DNA of 14,603 nt from JBKJUK01 sp046590705 (lineage in GTDB: Bacteria; Acidobacteriota; Thermoanaerobaculia; Gp7-AA8), in the NCBI GenBank assembly GCA_046590705.1, contig JBKJUK010000132.1, positions 1 to 14,603 of the forward strand, given 5' to 3'. This document shows, piece by piece, positions 1-6,867 of this stretch. The stretch's first letter is position 1; the number at the start of each line of letters is the position of its first letter. The notes beneath the pieces are model-generated. The model made no database searches. It had not been told where the DNA came from and saw only the letters and a list, made by a program, of their open reading frames with translations. The translations under genes were made by a program, and so were the position numbers.

Positions 1-456
1 GTGCCCGAAAAACACGATGGACGCGGTCGGCGCTGCATCGAAAATCTCGCGCGCGTCATACTCCGTGAAGAGGTACTCGTCTTCATCGACCGGCGATCCA
101 TGGCAGAACAGCACGCCCATCTCATCCTGCACCGGACCCTCGGGTAGCTTCTTCAGAAAATGGGCATTCGTCTTACTCAGCTGCCCCCTGGTCCAGAGTG
201 CAGCGGTGCGGGCAACCTGATTGAACTCAGCGCCGTCGTCGATCCCGGCAATGACACGATCATGATTTCCGCGAATGTAGAGCTTCGAGGTCCGTACTGT
301 ACGCATTCGATCGAGAATCTGATTCGGCTCCGCGCCGTATCCTACGAAATCGCCTAGACAGACCATCTGATCAAAGCGTTTTCGCTGCACGAACGACAGT
401 ACGGTGCGGACCGCGCTGTCGTTCGAGTGCAGATCACTGACGATCACCGACCTCAA
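1..456 (-). CDS. Metallophosphoesterase family protein (C-terminus cut off by window edge)
   Basis: Calcineurin-like phosphoesterase; the physiological substrate cannot be told from sequence. The 152 visible residues carry the family's metal-binding blocks in order: SDLHSN (D8, H10, N12), GDFVGYG (D36), GNHD (64-66, general acid/base pair), CHGSP (H119), and the first half of the final GHTH block at FFGH (149-152), where the window ends. The GDxxGYG form is typical of small YfcE/MJ0936-like bacterial phosphodiesterases. I chose the TTG start at 456-454 because it overlaps the aroK stop as TTGA, has AGGGG about nine bases upstream, and puts the first metal motif at the usual N-terminal position. 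A GTG three codons further in (447-445) is the alternative. It is the last visible gene of the TPR-LC7-accBC-thiE-aroK unit. Family assignment is firm; function is open. Confidence 0.88.
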   Translation of the reverse strand, partial: MRSVIVSDLHSNDSAVRTVLSFVQRKRFDQMVCLGDFVGYGAEPNQILDRMRTVRTSKLYIRGNHDRVIAGIDDGAEFNQVARTAALWTRGQLSKTNAHFLKKLPEGPVQDEMGVLFCHGSPVDEDEYLFTEYDAREIFDAAPTASIVFFGH

Positions 457-986
457 AGTCGAACCCCTCGACGAACACCTGCGAGTATGTCCCGCGGGAG
501 CGTCAGGATCAACCGCTCAACGACTTCGCCGACTGTCTCGCTCTCGCGGATTTCCAGAGTGATGTCCGACATTTTGTAGTATTTGAGACGATACTGGTAA
601 AGATCCCTGGTCGCAACCTCGTCACGAAACAGAGGACGGTCCTCCATGCGCGTTCCGACACGAGAAGTAACGAGCTGAAGCGAAGCAGCCAGATACACGG
701 AGATCCCTTCACTCTTGATGAACTGGATATTGTCCTCGAAGGTGAACGTTCCCCCTCCCGTTGCGATCACGCCGCGCGCGATCGGGCGAGTGGCACGCAG
801 AACCTCTCGCTCCCGTCTTCGAAAATAAGGTTCGCCCTTCCCGGAGAAGATATCTTTGACCGACGTGCCCTCACTGGTCTCTACCAGTTCATCGAGATCA
901 AAAAAAGGCATTTCCAGCCGTCGCGCGAGTTCTCGCCCAGCCGTAGTCTTTCCCGCACCCATGAAGCCGACCAGAAAGATTTTCAT
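453..986 (-). CDS. aroK: Shikimate kinase
   Basis: Cytoplasmic enzyme that phosphorylates shikimate at the 3-hydroxyl using ATP, the fifth step of chorismate synthesis for aromatic amino acids. The 177-residue product is of normal family length. Visible motifs are the Walker A loop GFMGAGKTT (7-15), the DLD shikimate/Mg motif (30-32), YFRRRERE (54-61, substrate arginine region), ATGGGT (75-80, glycine-rich substrate loop) and MEDRPLF (114-120, LID arginine R117). The reading frame is open up to 1073, but that extension is unlike any shikimate kinase and lies inside thiE. The ATG at 986-984 starts just before the P-loop and overlaps the thiE stop as ATGA, implying translational coupling. Its own stop overlaps the TTG start of the downstream phosphoesterase. 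aroK and aroL products cannot be told apart by motif; aroK is used as the generic symbol. Confidence 0.95.
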   Translation of the reverse strand: MKIFLVGFMGAGKTTAGRELARRLEMPFFDLDELVETSEGTSVKDIFSGKGEPYFRRREREVLRATRPIARGVIATGGGTFTFEDNIQFIKSEGISVYLAASLQLVTSRVGTRMEDRPLFRDEVATRDLYQYRLKYYKMSDITLEIRESETVGEVVERLILTLPRDILAGVRRGVRL

Positions 987-1621
987 CGTCGGGCTGCACT
1001 GATTGCTTCCATCAGACGATGGATGTTTTCGGCTACAGCACCACCAGCGTAGATGCCACCTATCACTGCGCATGAGTCTGCGCCGGCGCTCATCACCGAG
1101 GCGATGTTTGCTGCGTCGATCCCCCCGATCGCCACGATCGGTTTTGTCACCGCCGCCCGCACTTCGGCGAGCAGATCCAGACCGAGAGGCTCACGTACAG
1201 TCTTCGTGGAAGATCGAAAGATCGGACCCAACGCAATGTAGTCGACCGCAGCATCCGCATCTGCCGCGATGGCGTCGGAGAGCGAATGCGTCGAGAAACC
1301 GATCCACAATGGTCGCGAGCCCGCCACCCGGCGCACCGCTTCTGCCGGAAGGTCGTCGAGCCCCAGATGCACGCCGTCGGCATGGCAGGCCAGCGCCATG
1401 TCGGAGCGATCGTTGATGACTAATTTCACTCCTGCGGGCAGGGCTCCGGCGATCTGCTCGATTTCGCCGTAAAGGACGTCGTCGGCGACTCCCTTGGCCC
1501 GAACCTGTATCCAGCGAAGTCCCGCTTGAATCAAGGCGTCGGCATTCTCGCTGAGTGAAAGGCCGGACGACGGGTCGGTCAGTCCGTAGAGAGGCGGCAA
1601 CGTGTCAGGGGACGAGGTCAC
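983..1621 (-). CDS. thiE: Thiamine phosphate synthase
   Basis: Joins hydroxymethylpyrimidine diphosphate and thiazole phosphate into thiamine phosphate; cytoplasmic TIM barrel. The 212-residue length is normal. Family blocks in order: IQVRAKG (38-44; usual form QLRxK), VINDRSDMALACHADGVHLG (68-87; NDR binds the pyrimidine diphosphate), LDDLP (88-92, Mg aspartate region), GFSTHS (108-113), ALGPIFRSSTKT (130-141, phosphate contacts), and IVAIGGI (162-168, thiazole phosphate loop). The STH motif and full GPIF..TK block favour ThiE over the TenI tautomerase. One departure from the consensus is LGLDD where GQxD is usual. The start is GTG at 1621, three bases after the accC stop. The stop overlaps aroK. 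No other thiamine gene and no TPP riboswitch is visible, so it is probably expressed with accBC rather than under thiamine control. Confidence 0.93.
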   Translation of the reverse strand: MTSSPDTLPPLYGLTDPSSGLSLSENADALIQAGLRWIQVRAKGVADDVLYGEIEQIAGALPAGVKLVINDRSDMALACHADGVHLGLDDLPAEAVRRVAGSRPLWIGFSTHSLSDAIAADADAAVDYIALGPIFRSSTKTVREPLGLDLLAEVRAAVTKPIVAIGGIDAANIASVMSAGADSCAVIGGIYAGGAVAENIHRLMEAISAARR

Positions 1622-1624
1622 GAC

Positions 1625-2962
1625 TCAGCGCTTGAACTCTTCCATGAAACGTGTCGAAAATTCACCCCGAACGAACCTTTCGTCGTCGAGAATCGCGCGA
1701 TGCAGAGGGATGGTCGTCTTCACACCTTCAACGATGAACAGATCGAGGGCACGCTTCCCTCTGGCGATAGCCTCCTCACGATCCTTGCCGCGAACGATGA
1801 GCTTGGCAATCATGGAATCGTAGTGAGGAGGGATCATGTAATCGCGGTAAGCCGCGGTATCGATGCGAACTCCCGGTCCGCCAGGTTGATGGAAGGCGGT
1901 AATTCGACCGGGATTGGGAGCGAAGGTGACCGGGTCTTCGGCGTTGACACGAAACTCGATGGCGTGACCGCGAAGTCTGAAATTCGTCCCGGTCGGGACC
2001 GACAGCGCTTCTCCGGCTGCAACGCGGATCTGTTCTTTCACGAGGTCGATGCCGGTCACTTCCTCAGTGACTGCATGTTCGACCTGAATTCTCGTGTTCA
2101 TCTCCATGAAGTAAAACTCATCACCATCGACCAGAAACTCGATCGTACCGGCGTTGACGTAGGAAACGAACGTGGCCAGCTTGATGGCCGCATCGCCCAT
2201 TCGTTTCCGGAGGTCCTCGGTCATGGCCGGTGATGGAGATTCTTCGAGCAGCTTCTGATGCCGCCGCTGGATCGAGCAGTCTCGCTCACCCAGGTGAACG
2301 ACTCTTCCATGCTGATCCGCGAAGATCTGAAACTCGATGTGTCGCGGGCGCTGCAGATACTTTTCGAGATAGATTTCGCCGTTCCCGAATGCCCGTTCGG
2401 CTTCGTTTCGTGCCGTATCGTAGGCGTTCTGGAGTTCGCTTTCGTCCCAGCAGATTCGCATTCCCCGACCACCACCGCCGGCCGAGGCTTTGAGAATCAC
2501 AGGGAATCCAATGATCCGCGCCACTTCCGTCGCGTTCTCGATCGTAGGCAGAGGCCCGTCACTGCCCGGAATGATGGGGATTCCCGCTTTCTTGGCCGTC
2601 TCTCGAGCACGCGACTTGTCGCCCATGAGCCGGATGACCTCGGGAGGAGGCCCGATGAAACTCAACTTGCACTCACGGAGAATCTCAGCGAAGTGATCGT
2701 TCTCCGCCAAAAAACCGTAGCCCGGATGAATGGCGTCAGCCCCCGTGATTTCTGCAGCGGCGATGATGCTGGAAATGTTGAGGTAGCTTTGACCTGAGGA
2801 CGCGGGCCCTATGCAGACGTCGTCGTCCGCATACTTCACATGCAGGGCGTCACGGTCAGCTTCCGAGTGGACGGCCACGGTTTTGATGCCGAGTTCACGA
2901 CAGGCCAGAATCACGCGGAGCGCAATCTCGCCTCGGTTAGCAATCAGTATTTTCTGGAACAT
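1625..2962 (-). CDS. accC: Acetyl-CoA carboxylase, biotin carboxylase subunit
   Basis: ATP-grasp enzyme that carboxylates biotin on AccB using ATP and bicarbonate, the first half-reaction of malonyl-CoA formation for fatty acid synthesis. The 445 residues match the roughly 449 of E. coli AccC, so this is the stand-alone subunit and not a fused acyl-CoA carboxylase alpha chain. The N-terminal domain opens with FQKILIANRGEIALRV and has the HPGYGFLAEN block. The ATP-grasp glycine loop is KASAGGGGRGMRI. The metal and catalytic stretch is FMEMNTRIQVEHAVTE, with the expected Glu, Asn and Arg. The C-terminal carboxylase domain is complete and ends near STRFMEEFKR. The start is ATG with GGAG ten bases upstream. 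It follows accB, but across a gap of about 210 bases that holds a large inverted repeat, unlike the tight spacing elsewhere in the unit. thiE follows after three bases. Confidence 0.97.
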   Translation of the reverse strand: MFQKILIANRGEIALRVILACRELGIKTVAVHSEADRDALHVKYADDDVCIGPASSGQSYLNISSIIAAAEITGADAIHPGYGFLAENDHFAEILRECKLSFIGPPPEVIRLMGDKSRARETAKKAGIPIIPGSDGPLPTIENATEVARIIGFPVILKASAGGGGRGMRICWDESELQNAYDTARNEAERAFGNGEIYLEKYLQRPRHIEFQIFADQHGRVVHLGERDCSIQRRHQKLLEESPSPAMTEDLRKRMGDAAIKLATFVSYVNAGTIEFLVDGDEFYFMEMNTRIQVEHAVTEEVTGIDLVKEQIRVAAGEALSVPTGTNFRLRGHAIEFRVNAEDPVTFAPNPGRITAFHQPGGPGVRIDTAAYRDYMIPPHYDSMIAKLIVRGKDREEAIARGKRALDLFIVEGVKTTIPLHRAILDDERFVRGEFSTRFMEEFKR

Positions 2963-3014
2963 AGTCTGGATACTCCGGCACGCAGCGAACGCCCTGGTTG
3001 CAGGAGTCTAGTGT

Positions 3015-3170
3015 AGTGAGTCGTGAATACGGTGGATTATGTTACGGGCGCCGACAATGCAGATGCGAGGCGCTGCGACGAGCTCGATGTTGTTCATCGG
3101 AGAGAAGCGGCAACGAAGCAGATGCGTCGTCGCCGCCAGGTAACGTAGTCCAGCGTATTGACGACTCACT
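3015..3170. repeat. Large imperfect inverted repeat between accB and accC
   Basis: The left arm (about 3015-3066) and right arm (about 3119-3170) are near-reverse-complements: AGTGAGTCGT, AATACG, TGGA, GTTAC and CGAC blocks recur in order with single-base differences and a one-base gap. By eye roughly four fifths of about 50 positions agree. The spacer is about 50 bases. Short frames cross it on both strands, but none has a convincing start, ribosome site or recognisable protein. It could be a degenerate miniature inverted-repeat element, or an RNA hairpin in the accB-accC transcript affecting accC expression. Several arm differences would be G-U pairs in plus-strand RNA but mismatches in the minus-strand operon RNA, so the sequence alone does not favour an operon attenuator. 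No T-run follows it on the minus strand, so it is not a standard terminator. Confidence 0.7.
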
Positions 3171-3173
3171 GCA

Positions 3174-3683
3174 CTACATCCTGATGGCGAAGAGCTTCTC
3201 ACCATACTCGACCGGCTGACCGTTCTGAGGAAAGACCTTCGCGACTACACCTTCGAGATCACTCTCGATCTCGTTCATGAGTTTCATGGCCTCGATGATA
3301 CAGAGCACTTTTCCTTTCGTGACCTGATCGCCGACACTGGCCAAAGTCTCTGATTCTGGATTTGCGGCGCGATAAAAAGTGCCAACGATTGGCGAGGTAA
3401 TGATGTGCCAGGAGGGATCGACCTGCTCGGCATCATCGAGTGTTTGCGCAGCGGCTGGAGAGACAGCGGGTTGCGGCGCAGCGGGTGCCATCTGCATCAT
3501 CTGCGGCATCTGTTGCATCTGTTGCTGCGGTGCCTGTTGAATGTACTGGTGAGCAGGCTGCTCGGCGTGTCTTCCTTCGATTCGTACCTTCACTCCGGCA
3601 GACTCGATCTCGACGGCGGAAACGTCCCGCTCGGCCACACGATCGATGAGTTCGAGGATTTCTTTAAATGTTAGCGTTGCCAC
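3174..3683 (-). CDS. accB: Acetyl-CoA carboxylase, biotin carboxyl carrier protein
   Basis: Carrier subunit that shuttles carboxybiotin between AccC and the carboxyltransferase AccAD (not in this window). In its 169 residues, an N-terminal segment (1-40) starts ATLTFKEILELIDRVAERDV and is typical of bacterial BCCP. A flexible linker (about 41-90) is very rich in Gln, Met, Pro and Ala. The biotinyl domain follows (91-169). The biotin-accepting lysine is K134 in EAMKLMNEIE, and the BCCP 'thumb' region SPIVGTFYRAANPES (97-111) is present. The start is GTG at 3683, one base after the stop of the LC7 gene, so translation is probably coupled. The Met/Gln-heavy linker is more extreme than the usual Ala/Pro linker but does not disturb the folded parts. 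Confidence 0.96.
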   Translation of the reverse strand: MATLTFKEILELIDRVAERDVSAVEIESAGVKVRIEGRHAEQPAHQYIQQAPQQQMQQMPQMMQMAPAAPQPAVSPAAAQTLDDAEQVDPSWHIITSPIVGTFYRAANPESETLASVGDQVTKGKVLCIIEAMKLMNEIESDLEGVVAKVFPQNGQPVEYGEKLFAIRM

Positions 3684-3684
3684 G

Positions 3685-4038
3685 TCAGCTCAGCTCATCC
3701 CGGAGTAGATATTTGGCCTTCATCAATTCAAACCTTGCACGGCCATAGTTTCCGCCGGGAGAAATTACCATCAAAAGGTAGTAGTCGGAAGTCACCGCAG
3801 ACAAAAAAGTCGTGTACCGCTCGGTCACGAGTGAAAACTGCTCCACCTCACCAGTGTCGAGTTCGGTGTTCGAAAGGCGGATTGATTTGATGAAGGATCC
3901 GAACTCCGCGCCCAGACTATCGAGCGGGACCACTCCGTCCGAGATGGTATCGATTGCGATTCCGTCGAGTCCAATCAGGCTGACGGCCACGCTTCCTTCC
4001 ACACGTTGCTGAATTCCGTTCAAGACTTCTCTAAACAC
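3685..4038 (-). CDS. Roadblock/LC7 (MglB-like) domain protein
   Basis: Small protein of 117 residues resembling the roadblock/LC7 fold found in bacterial MglB and dynein light chains, where it usually acts as a GTPase-activating or scaffolding partner of small Ras-like GTPases. Supporting features are the N-terminal helix (FREVLNGIQQRVEG), the central strand pair VAVSLIGLDGIAIDTI, the helix with LGAEFGSFIKSIR, and the later strands TTFLSAVTSDYYLLMVISPG followed by a C-terminal helix. I start it at GTG 4038 because GGAGG lies seven bases upstream; the longer open frame to 4110 runs inside the upstream gene. It overlaps the TPR gene by eight bases and precedes accB by one base. No MglA-type GTPase is visible here, so its partner is unknown. 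The TPR protein beside it is a candidate by context only. Confidence 0.8.
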   Translation of the reverse strand: MFREVLNGIQQRVEGSVAVSLIGLDGIAIDTISDGVVPLDSLGAEFGSFIKSIRLSNTELDTGEVEQFSLVTERYTTFLSAVTSDYYLLMVISPGGNYGRARFELMKAKYLLRDELS

Positions 4039-5341
4039 GCGAGTTCCTCCCGACCGAAACTTTCTGGAGCCACTGGTTGAGTGCCCGGACCTTCCGATGA
4101 CTCGAATCATCCGGCGCAGGAGCAGAGGGTGCGTCGCCGCTGAGATGCGCGAGTTTCTGGCGAACCTCCGGCTGATCCGGATCCTTCGAGAGAAGTTTCT
4201 GATAGATGTCGCTAGCGGCCTCGCGATGACCCTGGCTCGCGTACAGGTCCGCCAGAATCAGCGTGTCCGTCAGGGCACTCTCATCGTCGGGTTCCGACTC
4301 GAGGGCGGTGTCGTCCTGATCGAAGAATCTTTCGGAGCCTCCGGCGTCAGATTGCGCGGCGTCCGCAGGTGCGGCCAATGCGGGCGTTGCGTACTCGGAA
4401 CCGGCGAAGTCGGCTATCGGCGCCTCGTGAATCGCATGATTTTCAGGAGCGTCTGGAACGATCTCAGGGATCGAATTCACACCCTGAACCTCTTCCTCGT
4501 CGTCGCCAAACACATCGCCTTCCGACGCATGATCGTCTCTGTCGGGAACGGCGTCTGATGACCAGGCAATAGCGGGAGCGGCGGCGACCTCGAAGACACT
4601 CTCCGATTCCGCTACGGGTGTCGAGTCTTCAATTGACGAATCGCTGGGCGAACCAGCGAACGGATCGTCTTCGCTCGTTGCTTCCGTCGCCGCACTCGAT
4701 CCGTTCTCGTCGACCGAAGATCGCGAAGGAGTCTGTTCTTCCTCGTCCTGGAAGGGGCTTTCGAAAGTCGTTGCATTGGTGTCAACGTCCCCATCGCTTT
4801 CGAGCTCGGGTTCGTCCGTGAAGTCCAATGGCGACGGGTCGTTCTGCTCGAGCAGAGGCTGCACATCTTCGCCCGTGCCCTCAGAGCGGCCCCTGTCTTC
4901 GTCAGGTGTCGGATCGGATACGGCGACCGGATTCAACTCCAGATCAATGGTGGAGATGATCGCCTCGACCTCCTGATCTCCGGGCATCAAGGCGTGGATC
5001 AGCTTGTACTTTTTGATGGCTTCGACGTGTTCGCCCAGTGCGTAATATGCGTCAGCCATCAATCTGGCCGGGACGACATTCCCCGGATCAAGAGACATCG
5101 CCGTCTGGAGGACATCGACGGCCTCACGCTCGCGTTGCTGATCGCGAAGGACACGCCCGAGGCAGATCCAGGCCGAGAGGTAGGTGGCATGTCTGGTGAG
5201 GCCGTCCCTCAGAAGCGTCTCCGCTTCCGCGAGCTGACCGTCTTTTCTCAACTCCTCGGCGAGCGGGAAGAAGAGTCTCGAATTCGGCTCCAGCTGGACC
5301 CTGCTTCGGAGCTCATCAATCTTCGGATTACCAGGCGGCAT
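4031..5341 (-). CDS. Tetratricopeptide-repeat protein with long acidic linker
   Basis: Likely cytoplasmic scaffold of 436 residues; no signal peptide or membrane segment is seen. Residues about 24-135 form at least three TPR units (for example AEAETLLRDGLTRHATYLSA and ALGEHVEAIKKYKLIHALMP). Residues about 138-355 are a low-complexity Asp/Glu/Ser/Pro/Ala linker, strongly acidic and probably disordered. A further TPR (about 357-400, ILADLYASQGHREAASDIYQ) and a short basic tail (RKVRALNQWLQKVSVGRNSR) close the protein. The ATG start at 5341 has only a weak ribosome site (GAGA). It is the first gene after the terminator of the pilus unit and so probably heads the TPR-LC7-accBC-thiE-aroK transcript, but I could not identify a convincing promoter in the 50 or so bases available. 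I infer that it works with the overlapping LC7 protein; the specific role is unknown. Confidence 0.85.
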   Translation of the reverse strand: MPPGNPKIDELRSRVQLEPNSRLFFPLAEELRKDGQLAEAETLLRDGLTRHATYLSAWICLGRVLRDQQREREAVDVLQTAMSLDPGNVVPARLMADAYYALGEHVEAIKKYKLIHALMPGDQEVEAIISTIDLELNPVAVSDPTPDEDRGRSEGTGEDVQPLLEQNDPSPLDFTDEPELESDGDVDTNATTFESPFQDEEEQTPSRSSVDENGSSAATEATSEDDPFAGSPSDSSIEDSTPVAESESVFEVAAAPAIAWSSDAVPDRDDHASEGDVFGDDEEEVQGVNSIPEIVPDAPENHAIHEAPIADFAGSEYATPALAAPADAAQSDAGGSERFFDQDDTALESEPDDESALTDTLILADLYASQGHREAASDIYQKLLSKDPDQPEVRQKLAHLSGDAPSAPAPDDSSHRKVRALNQWLQKVSVGRNSRV

Positions 5342-5383
5342 TCGTTTATTCTCTGCGACTCATGATCAAAGTTGCAACGGCTG

Positions 5384-5417
5384 AAAAGGAAAAGAGGTGA
5401 CCGCGGACGGTCACCTC
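5384..5417 (-). terminator. Intrinsic terminator of the pilus/lipoprotein unit
   Basis: Read on the minus strand, a perfect 10-bp stem (GAGGTGACCG / CGGTCACCTC) with a TCCG tetraloop is followed by TTTTCCTTTT. It lies about 22 bases past the stop codon at 5440-5442. On the plus strand the stem has no T-run, so it appears one-directional. It separates the pilMNOPQ-lipoprotein genes from the TPR-LC7-acc genes and so defines two transcription units. Confidence 0.88.
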
Positions 5418-5439
5418 GCAGAGAAAAGAACTTTGAAGA

Positions 5440-6867
5440 CTAGGTTCCTGTGCCCGATGCGGTCACCAGGAAGCCTCCAGCGGAAGTAGAAACCGTAAGG
5501 TTGGCTGAACGCGCACCGAGCGCAGACGGGTCGAAGGCCACCTGGAAGGTGTACGTTCCCCCTTCCGCTATGACCGTGCCAGCGGTGAACCCGCTCACGG
5601 GGAACTCAACGCCATTGGAGTTGCTCAACGCGGTGACGGTAACCGGCCCGCTCCCAGTGTTGGTCACGGTGACGTTTTGCGTTGGTGTCGGGCCTGCAGC
5701 CACCACCTGCGACGGAAATGTGAGCGCCGCAGGAGTCACGGTTGCTGATGATGCTGTGCCGGTGCCGGTTGTGGTTGCCGTCACATTCCCCGCCGTCGTC
5801 GAAACGGTGATGGTGCCCGTTCTGGCACCAGTGGTATTCGGGTCGAATCGCACCTGGAAGGTGGTGGTGGCGCCCCCGGCCAGGACGGTCCCGGCCGTGA
5901 AGCCGCTCACTGGAAATTCAGCTGCGTTTGAGCTTCCCACGGTATTCACGGTGAGTGGAGCGCCGCCACTATTGCGGATCGTGAATGTCTGCGCTGCGGT
6001 CGGTCCCGCGGTGGTCAGTTGCGGACCAAAGTCTGCGCTGGTCGGATCGACAGCTACGGCGGCGGCAACACGGCAAGTTGTGTCTGCCGGGTTCACCGTC
6101 AGCGCGCCGGTCATCGTGTCAGTGCAGCCCGTGGTGGAATTCGTGAATTTGATATCGAGATTCGTCGGGAGGGACTGGATCCCTGCCGCTCCTCCTGAGG
6201 TTGTGCAAGCCTGCGTCGTGAAGGTGAGGTTTGCGGGAACGGTCGCGGTAAATGTGGTCACTGCGCCGTCCGTCACGGTGTTCGTTGGGGTGACGAAAGC
6301 CGTTCCAATCTGCAAGCGCGTGATCCCGGGCAACACATTGAGCACGCTTATCTGGATTGGCGAACCTGGAGTTGTGGTAGTCGGAGAAACGGATGTGATG
6401 CGGGCCTGCGGCACCAGGTACGTGAAAGTCAAACCAGTGCTCACCGCGGTCTGTCCATCCTCTATGTTCGTAACGCTGATTCCTCCGGTTGGCGGGACGG
6501 GTGCGCAATTCACGATCTGTGGCGCACCGGTAATGACGACGATTTCGGTTCCTGATACACGAATGGGCTGCGCAGCGATCCCTCCGATGCTTACTGCGAC
6601 AGGGTCGTCGAAGCCGGAGCCGAAAATCGTTACCGAGGTTCCGCCAAGCGCGCTCCCCTGGTTCGTACTGATCGCGTTGATTCGAATGCCTGGTCCGTAG
6701 CGGAAGGCCAGCGGAAGCACAGCGTCCTTGTTCGAACCGACATTCAGAACGCGGAGGGTCACCTGCTTGTTGGCCAGTTCGGCGCCGAGTCCCAGCGCAG
6801 GGGGTGTGACCGCGATGATCTGCCCGAAAGCGACGTTGATGATCTGCAACTCAACCTGATCGGTCAA
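5440..6867 (-). CDS. C-terminal part of TIG/choice-of-anchor-D lipoprotein, separated by a frameshift
   Basis: This 475-codon frame continues the protein encoded upstream (6864-7745). It begins inside a TIG/IPT domain (QVELQIINVAFGQIIAVTPP), then has another TIG domain (RINAISTNQGSALGGTSVTI, ending near GLTFTYLVPQ) and a related beta-rich domain with four or more cysteines. Two tandem domains of about 100 residues resemble choice-of-anchor-D/ASPM-SPD-2-Hydin folds; each contains EFPVSGFTAGTV and an FDP motif before the last strands. As an isolated gene it would need a TTG start (6867) with no ribosome site and would lack a signal peptide, so independent function is unlikely. The TTG does overlap the upstream stop as TTGA, so reinitiation cannot be fully excluded. 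No enzymatic motif is seen; a surface or periplasmic adhesive or structural role is inferred from the domain types. It ends 22 bases before the operon terminator. Confidence 0.8.
   Translation of the reverse strand: MTDQVELQIINVAFGQIIAVTPPALGLGAELANKQVTLRVLNVGSNKDAVLPLAFRYGPGIRINAISTNQGSALGGTSVTIFGSGFDDPVAVSIGGIAAQPIRVSGTEIVVITGAPQIVNCAPVPPTGGISVTNIEDGQTAVSTGLTFTYLVPQARITSVSPTTTTPGSPIQISVLNVLPGITRLQIGTAFVTPTNTVTDGAVTTFTATVPANLTFTTQACTTSGGAAGIQSLPTNLDIKFTNSTTGCTDTMTGALTVNPADTTCRVAAAVAVDPTSADFGPQLTTAGPTAAQTFTIRNSGGAPLTVNTVGSSNAAEFPVSGFTAGTVLAGGATTTFQVRFDPNTTGARTGTITVSTTAGNVTATTTGTGTASSATVTPAALTFPSQVVAAGPTPTQNVTVTNTGSGPVTVTALSNSNGVEFPVSGFTAGTVIAEGGTYTFQVAFDPSALGARSANLTVSTSAGGFLVTASGTGT

Noticed and set aside
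987..1073. N-terminal extension of the shikimate kinase frame
   Set aside because: It lies inside thiE, is Trp/Cys/His-rich unlike the family, and the ATG at 986 matches the normal start before the P-loop.
2998..3219. Small open frames on both strands in the accB-accC gap
   Set aside because: They run through the inverted repeat or into accB, have no ribosome site and show no recognisable protein sequence.
5450..6700. 416-residue open frame on the plus strand
   Set aside because: It is exactly antisense to the TIG/anchor-D gene, has Val/Pro/Ala/Thr-biased composition expected from a reversed GC-rich frame, and shows no domain or ribosome site. The minus frame has clear domains.
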